Shown here: positions 16,590 through 24,508 of the stretch, in pieces
How positions within the stretch are numbered: position 1 is the first letter of the stretch
How the letters are laid out: each line of letters opens with the position of its first letter
Assembly: GCA_036262095.1 (NCBI GenBank)
Contig: DATAJQ010000116.1
Span: forward strand, 1 to 42,131
DNA length: 42,131 nucleotides
Direction: 5' to 3'
Source: Terrimonas_A sp036262095
GTDB taxonomy: Bacteria > Bacteroidota > Bacteroidia > Chitinophagales > Chitinophagaceae
The notes under the pieces: generated by a model
Told to the model about the DNA's origin: nothing
Databases searched by the model: none
Seen by the model: only the letters and a program-made list of their open reading frames with translations
Made by a program: the position numbers and the translations under genes

Positions 16590-17114
16590 TTAAAATAACT
16601 TCTCCTGTGGTGGCGTTTGCCCTGCCAAGCGGATATACACCGTTGTTTGTCCGCGATGATGTGTCTGATGTTCGAAACATTTAACCAATGCTTCGAGCCG
16701 TGTCATCTCAAAGCGGTTGAACAGCTTGATCTTCTCATTGAATTGCGCGGGGTTCATTTTTTTTATGCTCGCGATCACGAAATCATAACCGGCCATGGTC
16801 TGTTCTGTTACATTCTTTTTTGATTGGTCGGCCGTTTTTTCTAAACCACCGGGGCCAACGGGGCTGGTAGCGCCAGAAGCCGCTGCAGCGAAAGCATAGT
16901 TAGCATCTGTGAGGTGCAGCATCTGTTCAGCAAAGGAACGCATCTGTGGAGTAGGTTTGAGACCATAAGAAGAATCAGGCATGGCGTCAAGATACTCTTT
17001 AGTGTAAGCTTTGGCTCTTTCCCAATCTTTCACCATTCCGTCAATAGTCTGGGCTTTGACAAAACCGGCAACGGTAAGAAAGCAAGCGAGTAAGAGCAGT
17101 TGGATCTTTTTCAT
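16590..17114 (-). CDS. Secreted DinB/YfiT-fold protein
   Basis: Four-helix-bundle DinB superfamily protein of 174 residues with a signal peptide (MKKIQLLLLACFLTVAGFVKAQ), so it works in the periplasm rather than the cytoplasm. The three-histidine metal site is intact: His in AEQMLHLTDA (about 67) and the HQTHHRGQ motif (His 149 and His 153). Family members are metal-dependent thiol transferases or hydrolases (bacillithiol or mycothiol type), but many are uncharacterised, and an exported version argues for another substrate. Single-gene transcript with its own terminator, divergent from the DUF2975 gene. Confidence 0.85.
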   Translation of the reverse strand: MKKIQLLLLACFLTVAGFVKAQTIDGMVKDWERAKAYTKEYLDAMPDSSYGLKPTPQMRSFAEQMLHLTDANYAFAAAASGATSPVGPGGLEKTADQSKKNVTEQTMAGYDFVIASIKKMNPAQFNEKIKLFNRFEMTRLEALVKCFEHQTHHRGQTTVYIRLAGQTPPQEKLF

Positions 17115-17230
17115 ACGTTTTTTGATTAGAAGGTTAAAGGTATTCTTTTGCGAAGCTACTGGGTTTGGGCTGGCCCTTAATCACTTAGGGGAGGCATTTT
17201 CCATATTTTTTGAAATTCGTACTATTTTTA

Positions 17231-17260
17231 TTGTTTTTCAATAAATATTTATCATATTTG
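17231..17260 (+). promoter_or_regulatory. Bacteroidota-type promoter of the DUF2975/XRE pair
   Basis: TTG (17231-17233), a 19-base spacer and CATATTTG (17253-17260) match the Bacteroidota pattern TTG-N19-TAnnTTTG with one mismatch. It lies 28 bases before the start codon. Confidence 0.6.
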
Positions 17261-17288
17261 TGTCGCCAATGGTTAAAAATGGCTATAT

Positions 17289-17843
17289 ATGGAAATTAAA
17301 ATCACGACGAAACAGCTCCTGATGGTATTGCTTATACTTTCATGGATAATATTTATCGGCTTATGTGTTGAAGCCGGCGGACTCCTGTTTAATACGGTTT
17401 ATGCGCTGACATTAAATCCTGCGGCAGCCAGGAGTTATTGGATGGGTGCAGACCTTTCCAATCTTTTGGAATACGACAGGGGTTATTTTCTTGTTCAAAC
17501 GTTTTTTATGATCGTTGTTGCTGTATTGAAAGCGCTCATGTTTGATCGGATCATAAGAACCTTGCACCATAAGAAACTGAATATGGCCAAACCGTTCAAT
17601 AAAGATCTGACCCGTTTTGTCTCCCTGATATCCTACATAGCACTAGCGATTGGTTTTTTCTGTATGTGGGGTAACAAATATGCCGAATGGCTGATCCAGC
17701 AACATGTGAATATGCCCGATATTCATCTGTTGGGTTTAGAAGGAGCGAGTATCTGGATGTTTATGGGGGTTACCTTATTGGTGATTGCACAGATCTTTAA
17801 AAGAGGGACCGAAATACAAACAGAAAACGAATTAACCGTTTAA
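17289..17843 (+). CDS. DUF2975 membrane protein
   Basis: Inner-membrane protein of 184 residues with four hydrophobic segments (about 10-32, 68-88, 108-126 and 152-172) and the DUF2975 layout. Its function is unknown. The start codon is the first ATG after a good promoter. Its stop is three bases from the next ATG, which encodes a small XRE regulator. This DUF2975 plus short HTH pairing recurs in Bacteroidota and Firmicutes, where the HTH protein resembles YozG. The pair probably forms a regulatory unit in which the membrane protein modulates the repressor, but the signal is not known. Confidence 0.85.
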   Translation: MEIKITTKQLLMVLLILSWIIFIGLCVEAGGLLFNTVYALTLNPAAARSYWMGADLSNLLEYDRGYFLVQTFFMIVVAVLKALMFDRIIRTLHHKKLNMAKPFNKDLTRFVSLISYIALAIGFFCMWGNKYAEWLIQQHVNMPDIHLLGLEGASIWMFMGVTLLVIAQIFKRGTEIQTENELTV

Positions 17844-17846
17844 CCA

Positions 17847-18056
17847 ATGCCGATTATTGTTAACCTTGATGTAATGATGGCTAAAAGGAAAATGTCGCTG
17901 AATGAACTTTCCGAAAAAGTAGGCTTAACATTATCCAACCTTTCTATTCTTAAAACCGGCAAGGCAAAAGCTATACGGTTCAGTACGCTCGAAGCGATCT
18001 GTAAGGTATTGGATTGCCAGCCCGGGGATATACTTGAATATTCCAAAGAGGAATAG
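17847..18056 (+). CDS. Small XRE-family (YozG-like) transcriptional regulator
   Basis: A 69-residue Cro/C1-type helix-turn-helix protein, essentially only the DNA-binding domain. The recognisable segment runs MSLNELSEKVGLTLSNLSILKTGK (in two parts), then FSTLEAICKVLDCQPGDILEY, the standard five-helix end. Translationally coupled to the DUF2975 gene by a three-base gap. Likely a local repressor, possibly of its own operon. Confidence 0.9.
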   Translation: MPIIVNLDVMMAKRKMSLNELSEKVGLTLSNLSILKTGKAKAIRFSTLEAICKVLDCQPGDILEYSKEE

Positions 18057-18101
18057 GGTTTAGCTTTCCAACATTTTTTCATAACAACAAGTAATACAAA
18101 C

Positions 18102-18235
18102 ATGAAAACGCAAACGAATTATTCGCGCAGGGTTTTTACTGCCCTTACTTTAATGACCTGCTCATTTATTATGGTTTCCTGTAATGATGGAGAGACTGCA
18201 GTTAAGGATACCACCATTGCTCCTACTAAACCCAA
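18102..18235 (+). pseudogene. Truncated lipoprotein gene (5-prime remnant)
   Basis: The first 44 or so codons encode a convincing lipoprotein start: MKTQTNYSRRVFTALTLM, then SFIMVSC with Cys 27, then NDGETAVKDTT and a Pro/Thr linker. From about 18235 the frame, open until 18347, runs antisense through the 3-prime end of the methyltransferase gene and no longer looks like protein. So the original gene was cut and its 3-prime part replaced. It has a normal A-rich leader 45 bases after the XRE gene. The end given here is the apparent junction, not a stop codon. Confidence 0.6.
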
Positions 18236-18858
18236 CTTTTTTTCAACAGTAATGTCAGAATTCTTGGAGTGGCCGCTCTGTCGTTGTTATCGAAATACTC
18301 AGCGACTTCTATTATCTGAAAGCCATTCTTCTTTGCTGCGCCTGTAAAGTCTGAGATATTGTGGTTAAAGCAGGTTACAATGTTTAACCCCTTTTCTGTT
18401 TCAAATCTTGCTTTAGTTCCATTGTATTGTTTAAATGGGTGCAGCTCGCCAATGTACACATAGGCATTTGTAGTGGTTACGCTGCTGAGCTTTTTGAAAA
18501 TATCGTCAAGATCTTCAATATGCTCCAGTACAAGACTGAAGGTTACCAGGTCAAAAGCATTCCCTGGGAATTCCCACTCTTTTGTAATATCTGCCTGAAT
18601 AAAGCTGATATTGCTGGCGGAAATTTTGGCTTTTGCTTTCGCAAGCATTTCCTCAGAGAGATCAACGGAAGTAAGTTGCTTTGCTTTTTGTACAAGCCAC
18701 TCTGTGTTTTTCCCTGTGCCGCATCCTATTTCCAGGCAGTTTTCAGTTGTTATATTGCTTAAGGTCTGCCTTAACGATACAGCTTCCAGGTCCCTTGTCT
18801 TATTTTCATTGGTATCGTATTGGGCTGCCCAAATATTATACGCTTCTTTTACATTCAT
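18226..18858 (-). CDS. Class I SAM-dependent methyltransferase
   Basis: Rossmann-fold methyltransferase of 210 residues, starting at the ATG for MNVKEAYNIWAAQYD, a common start for this group; the frame extends upstream without family similarity. Motif I is LEIGCGTGKNTEWL (about 42-55), motif II ends in SVDLS, and VTFSLVLEHIEDLDDIFKKL is the post-motif helix typical of Methyltransf_11/25 proteins. Substrate unknown. The last four residues (SWV after LLLKK) and the stop codon fall in sequence that also reads as the truncated lipoprotein on the other strand, so the natural stop may have been lost and replaced. It is 77 bases downstream of the DUF4846 gene, on the same strand. Confidence 0.88.
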   Translation of the reverse strand: MNVKEAYNIWAAQYDTNENKTRDLEAVSLRQTLSNITTENCLEIGCGTGKNTEWLVQKAKQLTSVDLSEEMLAKAKAKISASNISFIQADITKEWEFPGNAFDLVTFSLVLEHIEDLDDIFKKLSSVTTTNAYVYIGELHPFKQYNGTKARFETEKGLNIVTCFNHNISDFTGAAKKNGFQIIEVAEYFDNNDRAATPRILTLLLKKSWV

Positions 18859-18935
18859 TGGTTTGCATTTTCTTTTGCAAAATTGAGATAATCCGGCTGA
18901 CGAAAAAAGCGTGTTATTCCAGCAGAATATTTTAA

Positions 18936-19739
18936 CTATTTCCAACAGTGCAGCGTATTTTTTTCAAATACCCACTCCGGTGTATGAAGCTGACTGTCAA
19001 AATTGGTGCTATACCAGGCAGTTCCATTTTGCGGATTCTTTAAAATATGAATGTCCTGTGCAGGCATATAGCTTTGGGCGAGCATAAATATTTTCTCACC
19101 TGCGGCATTTTGTGCTACATCCATTACGATAACGGCGTGTCCCGGGCTACCACCTTGAATAAATAGATCACCGGCTTTTATATCAGCTATATCATTTACT
19201 TTTTTCAGTTCCCTGCTGAGCGACAGCGTTCCGGCATAACTGAACACCGTCTCCAAGTACTGATCAAAGCTTTGACGTGTATCCAAAGCCGGTGCTTTTT
19301 TTTGTTTTTGAAGCCTGCTTTGACGAAGCATAAAGCGGTATCCTTCGCGCCAGCTTTGATAATCCATGGTAGTGCCATCGGTAGCATTGAATGAGATCTT
19401 TCCATATTGCTTCCGGCTATAAAGGTATTCCGCATATAATCGTATTGCGGCATCGGCGCATTGTTGCAGGTTTTTCTTATCAACACTGATGTCCAGTATG
19501 GCCAAATGCGCATCCTGGTTTCGCTTGGGTACGCCATTATAGAGGTAAACGGTATTACCGGATTTCAATTTTATCTGCCGAAGCCATTCCGGAAATGAAC
19601 CGGTCTGGGCAGTTATTCTTGTATAGCCGTTGGGTAACGGCATTTGTCCTGTGGTTGTATAAGCAGGAAGGGCAGTAGTTTGGCTGCATTGAGGGAATAT
19701 CATCCCGATCATCAGGGGAGTAAAAAAATAGCGCCTCAT
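18936..19739 (-). CDS. DUF4846 lipoprotein
   Basis: Lipoprotein of 267 residues belonging to DUF4846. The ATG giving MRRYFFTPLMIGMIFPQC (lipobox Cys 18) is chosen over an upstream one that lacks a signal. Family blocks seen: LPNGYTRI, SFPEWLRQIKLK, VYLYNGVPKRNQDAHLAILD, CADAAIRLYAEYLYS, GDLFIQGGSPGHAVIVMDVA and LAQSYMPAQDIHILKNP. The domain recalls NlpC/P60 or amidase-like proteins with a Gly-His pair in GSPGHAVIV, but no function is established. Same strand as the methyltransferase. Confidence 0.85.
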   Translation of the reverse strand: MRRYFFTPLMIGMIFPQCSQTTALPAYTTTGQMPLPNGYTRITAQTGSFPEWLRQIKLKSGNTVYLYNGVPKRNQDAHLAILDISVDKKNLQQCADAAIRLYAEYLYSRKQYGKISFNATDGTTMDYQSWREGYRFMLRQSRLQKQKKAPALDTRQSFDQYLETVFSYAGTLSLSRELKKVNDIADIKAGDLFIQGGSPGHAVIVMDVAQNAAGEKIFMLAQSYMPAQDIHILKNPQNGTAWYSTNFDSQLHTPEWVFEKNTLHCWK

Positions 19740-19840
19740 AGGTGGTGTGTGTTTGTAAACAGACGCTATTACTGTGATTTTCCATAATGAGTGAAGGATA
19801 TTCTTTAACACCCTTCATTTTCTTTTGAATGCCGGTATTT

Positions 19841-20527
19841 TCAGTATGTAATTCTTATATCCGGTCTGTCCTGAACATCATTTCCATTGTATATAACATA
19901 CAGACTTTTATCATCTGCATAATAGTAGCTTCCAATAATGTAGGCTGGATAAAGGGATGTGTTTACGTTTTCGTCAAATGGGACTACTTCTGTCCATCCG
20001 GAGCTGTTTTGTTTCTTTATAAAAATCTTTGAAATTTTTTCACCTGTCAGCCAATCATTAATGTTCTTGATTTCTATATGAGTACCCCAGGTATTCCAGT
20101 TATATGTCCAGTCGAGTTCCTTGAAAATGATTTCATTCGGATTTTCCGGTAAATTCCCCACTTTTATCATTATTGTGTCTTTACCGGAAAGATTGCCTTC
20201 ATCAGTAACTATTAATACAAACTGGTAAACCCCCCGCTGTAAATTTTTTACTGCTGTAGAAAGAGAGTTCTGATCTACAAGGGTAAACGTTTCAGGGCCG
20301 CTTATTTTGATCCATTTTGTTCTTACAACATTGTTTTCTGCATCAGAGTAAGACCCCGATATTGTTGTTTCATTAAGAGGCATTTCTAAAAACTGATCCT
20401 TTCCGGCATCGGCGGAAGGAGCTGTATTCGGAAAAATATCGGCCGGACGTATGTCTGAATTATCCTTTTTACAACTACTGACTCCTGTTATGCATAGCAG
20501 AACAAATAAAATAATAGTGACTCTCAT
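19841..20527 (-). CDS. PKD-like domain lipoprotein
   Basis: Surface or periplasmic lipoprotein of 228 residues: signal with lipobox TGVSSC (Cys 19, then KKDNSD), followed by one PKD/REJ-type immunoglobulin-like domain (about 36-125). Typical markers are APSADAGKDQFLEMPLN, SGSYSDAENNVV and YQFVLIVTDEGNLSGKDTI. The C-terminal 100 residues (FKELDWTYNWNTWG onward) do not match a family I know and contain several aromatic residues. PKD domains usually serve adhesion or binding. No enzyme is attached here, so its role is open. It is flanked on the left by the DUF4846 gene on the same strand with a 101-base gap. Confidence 0.75.
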   Translation of the reverse strand: MRVTIILFVLLCITGVSSCKKDNSDIRPADIFPNTAPSADAGKDQFLEMPLNETTISGSYSDAENNVVRTKWIKISGPETFTLVDQNSLSTAVKNLQRGVYQFVLIVTDEGNLSGKDTIMIKVGNLPENPNEIIFKELDWTYNWNTWGTHIEIKNINDWLTGEKISKIFIKKQNSSGWTEVVPFDENVNTSLYPAYIIGSYYYADDKSLYVIYNGNDVQDRPDIRITY

Positions 20528-20706
20528 GGCTTAAGGTTTTAATGGTTATTGATCGTTGACTTAGATTTTCATGGCTTTACCGTGTTTCTTTTTCAAAGCT
20601 ATTCCAGGAGTGAAGCTGTAAAAGAAAAATGAGACTATCTGCATTGTGGTTGCGACGTACAACAGATCAGGCGGGATGGATAAGATGTATTATTGCTGCT
20701 GCGGGC

Positions 20707-21573
20707 TTATTGATTGGTCTTTATGAATCCAAGTTGGCCCAGCCACTCTTCAAAGCGGGTAATCCAGGTATATGAATTTCCTGTTCTTAAGCCATGCCCG
20801 CCTTTTTCATAGATATGCAGCTCCGCTGAAAGCCCGGAACTGATCCACATAGTATAGAGATTGACGCTATAGGCTGGTGATGCCAGTATATCATCAGTAG
20901 CACAGGCAATAAAAACTGGTGGAGAGCCAACCTGCGGCTTTTTTTCAGGCATGCTGCCGCTACAGATAAAACCGGCAAAGTCCGGCCTGATATCAGCAGT
21001 GTCATCTACAGCTAAATTCATTGCCAGTGCAGCTCCTGCTGAAAAGCCGACAACTCCTATTCTTTTTGGATCTATATTGAATGCAGATGCATATTGCCGC
21101 AAATATGTGATTGCTTTTTTTGCATCTTCATAAGCTAGTTTTCCTATGGCAGCAGTTTTCTGACGATGGGTTGCCCGGTCTTTCAGGCTGTTGATCATCT
21201 CACTCCAGGGATCATCTGTCAAACTATGTGCAACCCGATACTTGAGCAAGAAAACCGTGACTCCTTTTTTGTTTAACTCCTTTGCTACCCTGGTCCCTTC
21301 GTATTCTGTATTTACTACACAAAATCCTCCGCCCGGGCAAATGATTATTGCTGTGCCATTAGTTGTATCAGGAGAAAAAACTGTAAGTGTTGGCCTGGAG
21401 ATATTATAAGTGATATTGGCATTCATTGGGGCGGGCGCAAAAAAGGTCTTTTCGTCCCAATTCCAGTTTTCAGAACCAGGTGCCGGGCCATCATACAATG
21501 GAATGATTGTTTGCTGGGCAGATACTACTACCCCTGCCAGTAAGGATAATAAAAGGAATAAGGTTTTATTCAT
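20707..21573 (-). CDS. Secreted BD-FAE-type alpha/beta-hydrolase
   Basis: Predicted periplasmic carbohydrate esterase of 288 residues with a signal peptide (MNKTLFLLLSLLAGVVVSAQ). The BD-FAE/xylan-esterase arrangement is intact: HGGG-like oxyanion segment IIICPGGGFCVV (about 76-87), nucleophile elbow GFSAGA (Ser about 178), acid in ACATDDIL (Asp 227 or 228) and catalytic His in EKGGHGL (about 260). Characterised relatives release acetyl or feruloyl groups from hemicellulose. Single gene without glycoside hydrolases nearby, so substrate cannot be set from context. It is a different subfamily from the esterase near 9000. Confidence 0.88.
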   Translation of the reverse strand: MNKTLFLLLSLLAGVVVSAQQTIIPLYDGPAPGSENWNWDEKTFFAPAPMNANITYNISRPTLTVFSPDTTNGTAIIICPGGGFCVVNTEYEGTRVAKELNKKGVTVFLLKYRVAHSLTDDPWSEMINSLKDRATHRQKTAAIGKLAYEDAKKAITYLRQYASAFNIDPKRIGVVGFSAGAALAMNLAVDDTADIRPDFAGFICSGSMPEKKPQVGSPPVFIACATDDILASPAYSVNLYTMWISSGLSAELHIYEKGGHGLRTGNSYTWITRFEEWLGQLGFIKTNQ

Positions 21574-21643
21574 TATTGTATGTTCTTTCTAATTTAATAA
21601 ATCCGGTTGGCAATCCATGGGTTTAGAACAGGAAACAAATATT

Positions 21644-21689
21644 GGGGGTCATAAGTGTAGTTTAGATAAAGGCCATACACAGGACCCCC
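21644..21689 (-). terminator. Nested hairpin after the haloperoxidase-like gene
   Basis: GGGGGTC (21644-21650) pairs with GACCCCC (21683-21689), and inside it GTGTA (21655-21659) pairs with TACAC (21676-21680). It lies 20 bases past the stop of the minus-strand gene to its right. No clear U-tract follows on the minus strand, so it may be a stability element rather than a classic terminator. Confidence 0.45.
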
Positions 21690-21708
21690 GATTACTGTAC
21701 ATACCACA

Positions 21709-23079
21709 TTATTGCTCTTTGAAATGATGAGTGAAAACATAGCCTGCAATTTGCCTTCCCATTGCTTCACCGGCCAGGGCCGATTTCCTGAAATCCCAGC
21801 CTGTGTATATCATGCTGAGTGCGTTTTCTTTTGCAGCCTGGGAAAAGCTGAAGAATTGCCGGGTCTTTCCCGGTAAGGCCAGGCTGCTGAGTTCAATAGA
21901 AGTCTTATCTGAGCCCAGGAATAGCCGGAGTGTTTCTGCTGTTGCTCCGCCATAGACGGCGAATGCGTTTGGGTAACCGGGAACAGGTGGTGTGGGAAAT
22001 ACACCCGGTACTTCATCCAGGAATGGTAACCAGTTTGGATCTGCTTCTGTATTGCTATTGCCATCCGAATAAGCAAGACGAATGCCCGTTTCCGGCCTCC
22101 AGAAATAGAAATGATAGCCTGCATTTAATTGTGCATTGATGCCGTCTGCAAGACTTACATGTACCAATGCAAATAACCTGGCGGTTTTCCATGCATCGGG
22201 TTTCTTATTCCCGATTGCCTTTCTTGTAAAATTATTCCAGGTGATGGAGGGTCTGTTCTCGCTCCAGAATCTTGCAATACTTTCCTCCTCAATGCTGCGG
22301 TTACTGTTGATCCGGGCTCCTTTTGTTTTTACTTCATTATAATCAACGGCATATTCATTTGAATTGACCGGATAAGGGCTTACAGGCCTGAATTGCTGGT
22401 TGCTTTCTATCACAAAAGGCTTGAGTACAGTGCCCCAATTGGATACCCTTTTAATAGTTGTAGGAGTGGGAACTCCATCCACATACATCAATGTGGAGCG
22501 GTATTCTCCCGGACCATCGCCATCTAACGGAGTTGAAGAAGCGGCAAGTACTTTTGCAAACCCATCATTTGTGCGGTTGGTTATGATCGCTTCAGCAGCT
22601 TCCTTGCCCAGGCTTTTCCCCAGCTCTTTGCTATCCTCGTCAGGAACAAGAGCTAAGCTTTCATTGTACCATGCATCAACAGGAAAGTTTCCCTGCAGGC
22701 TCAATCCTTTAATTGTCCAGTATGCGGCACTGGCCACCGCTGATTCAGGTGATGCAGATTGATGTCTTGTATTGAATAAAGCATATCGCTGATATTTGGG
22801 CTTAATGCAGTTTAATGCATCATATACTGCTATACTGATCATGGCAAAATAGCGGGTGCGGGTAGGTTGATTCATAGGCGCACCGAGAACAATTGCTGCT
22901 TTTTCATTCCAGTATAGCACCATTTCATTATCATCAAAACCGGGTTTAAGCGGCTGTCCGCCCTGCTCTGCCCCTGGTTCATTTGGAATAGTGATCTCTT
23001 TTGCTTCTTTCCGGCAGGAGGTGAAAAAAGCGAGACCGGCCAAAATATTGATGGCAATAAATTTTGAAAACTGTGTCAT
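21709..23079 (-). CDS. Vanadium haloperoxidase/PAP2-fold lipoprotein with lost active site
   Basis: Lipoprotein (lipobox AFFTSC, Cys 22) of 456 residues with the overall architecture of bacterial vanadium-dependent haloperoxidase-like PAP2 proteins: RTRYFAMISIAVYDALN, then FWSENRPSITWNNF, then HVSLADGINA and FYFWRPETGIR. In active relatives the catalytic set is Lys seven residues before Arg-Pro, the Ser-Gly-His motif (usually YPSGHS) and a later His in GIHFR. Here these are Gly 321, PNAFA (370-374) and GWDFR (427-431). So the Lys, the nucleophilic or metal-binding His and the acid-base His are all replaced, while Arg 328 and Arg 431 remain. Probably a non-catalytic or binding protein with this fold. 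Divergent from the LytS kinase gene. Confidence 0.82.
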   Translation of the reverse strand: MTQFSKFIAINILAGLAFFTSCRKEAKEITIPNEPGAEQGGQPLKPGFDDNEMVLYWNEKAAIVLGAPMNQPTRTRYFAMISIAVYDALNCIKPKYQRYALFNTRHQSASPESAVASAAYWTIKGLSLQGNFPVDAWYNESLALVPDEDSKELGKSLGKEAAEAIITNRTNDGFAKVLAASSTPLDGDGPGEYRSTLMYVDGVPTPTTIKRVSNWGTVLKPFVIESNQQFRPVSPYPVNSNEYAVDYNEVKTKGARINSNRSIEEESIARFWSENRPSITWNNFTRKAIGNKKPDAWKTARLFALVHVSLADGINAQLNAGYHFYFWRPETGIRLAYSDGNSNTEADPNWLPFLDEVPGVFPTPPVPGYPNAFAVYGGATAETLRLFLGSDKTSIELSSLALPGKTRQFFSFSQAAKENALSMIYTGWDFRKSALAGEAMGRQIAGYVFTHHFKEQ

Positions 23080-23215
23080 ACGATCTGATTTAGATGAAGT
23101 ATTCTGTTGCAGGGATAAAAGTATTTTCCGGATGAGCTGCCTGTATAAAAATGCGACGGACGAAAGAGCAGCCGGAACGGAGGATTACTTATGAAGGTTG
23201 AACAAAGGCAGGTGT

Positions 23216-23254
23216 GATCAGACATTCTGATCTGCGACAAAATGTTTTTGTCGC
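23216..23254. promoter_or_regulatory. Two adjacent dyads in a divergent promoter region
   Basis: GATCAG-N5-CTGATC (23216-23232) is followed at once by GCGACAAAA-TGT-TTTTGTCGC (23234-23254, perfect 9-bp arms). They sit between the haloperoxidase-like gene and the LytS kinase gene. Operator-like; no T-run on the plus side. Binding protein unknown. Confidence 0.4.
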
Positions 23255-23323
23255 GCTAAAAGAACAGACCATCCTGTTCCTGCATCCATATTTCGCATTG
23301 CTGTTGAATTAAGGTATATTTAA

Positions 23324-24508
23324 ATGAACATTTGCGCAATGGATGTATACAACTTCATATTTTCAGAAAAGCGGGGTGTTCGGTTCAAGCGGCACTTTAT
23401 TTTCTGGAGCTGTATATGGGTCTATTTTGCCATAACACATGCTTCTAATTCTTATGGTAAGCGGGAGATATCCTATTTCGGAAAGCCTGCACTCACGTTC
23501 ACAGAGAGCATCATATTCATTTTATGGCAGATCCCGATCGTTTATATCATGCTATATGGCATTCTACCCCATCTTATTTTGAAGAAGAGATATTTTTGGG
23601 CAGCTTGTGCTACTTTATTGTTATGGTTTTTGGGCGGTGTACTGAATTTTTATCTTACCAGGGATCTTCAGCCGCAAATCCTCTTCATGCTTTTGCCGGC
23701 TGAAGTTCTTCAGGGCACCCAACGATCTGAAGGAGAGATTTTTTTCCTGTCTGTGATGTTTATGAGCAAAGGTGTTTTATTTGTTGCGGCCATTGCAGTG
23801 GCAATAAAATTTTTCAAACAATGGTACCTCAAAGAGCAGCGTAATCTCCAATTGCAAAAGGAAAATACAGCATCGCAACTCCGGTTGCTGACAGCGCAGG
23901 TTCATCCTCATTTTTTATTTAATACGCTTAACAATATCTATTCGCAAACACAGGAGGAATCGCCACGGGGCTCTAAAATGATCATGGACCTTTCAGATAT
24001 CTTGCGTTATATCCTGTATGAAGGTCAGAAACCGCTGGTTCCATTAGAACAGGAGTTGAATATGGTCCGGGAATATGTTAACCTGGAGAAGGTCCGGTAT
24101 GGCAATAAACTGGATGTTCACATACTGGCACCCGATAAAACGGACCATCTTTATATTGCCCCATTACTATTGCTCCCTTTTGTAGAGAATTGTTTTAAGC
24201 ATGGTACCAGTAAAATGCTGCAAAACCCATGGATCAACCTGACGGTAGAATTAAAGGGAACGATGCTGGTCATGAAACTGATGAACGGAAAAGTGCCGTT
24301 GCGGGAGAATGTACAAAACCATCAGGGGATCGGTATCAATAATGTCAGGCAAAGGCTTAAGCTGTTATATAAAGATAAATATGAACTGCAGATACGGGAG
24401 GATGAAGAGGTTTTTGTAGTTGATCTCCGGGTGGAACTGGTCAGGATCGAGAATAAACAACCACCTGAAGCCATTATACCGCCACCATCAACCATTGCTT
24501 ATGTCTAA
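23324..24508 (+). CDS. LytS/YehU-type sensor histidine kinase
   Basis: Membrane histidine kinase of the His_kinase (PF06580) family, 394 residues (389 if the second ATG at 23339 is used). Four hydrophobic segments lie in the first 165 residues (about 25-42, 60-80, 91-110 and 142-163). A short coiled linker follows, then the phospho-acceptor block AQVHPHFLFNTLNNIYSQ (His about 196) and the HATPase part with LLPFVENCFKHG and GIGINNVRQRL. No extracellular sensor domain is present, so the signal is probably sensed in or near the membrane. Its stop overlaps the start of the response regulator by eight bases, so the two are translationally coupled. Confidence 0.94.
   Translation: MNICAMDVYNFIFSEKRGVRFKRHFIFWSCIWVYFAITHASNSYGKREISYFGKPALTFTESIIFILWQIPIVYIMLYGILPHLILKKRYFWAACATLLLWFLGGVLNFYLTRDLQPQILFMLLPAEVLQGTQRSEGEIFFLSVMFMSKGVLFVAAIAVAIKFFKQWYLKEQRNLQLQKENTASQLRLLTAQVHPHFLFNTLNNIYSQTQEESPRGSKMIMDLSDILRYILYEGQKPLVPLEQELNMVREYVNLEKVRYGNKLDVHILAPDKTDHLYIAPLLLLPFVENCFKHGTSKMLQNPWINLTVELKGTMLVMKLMNGKVPLRENVQNHQGIGINNVRQRLKLLYKDKYELQIREDEEVFVVDLRVELVRIENKQPPEAIIPPPSTIAYV

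Noticed and set aside
18859..18945. Upstream extension of the methyltransferase frame
   Set aside because: The extra residues are not family-like and run over the end of the DUF4846 gene; MNVKEAYNIW is the natural start.
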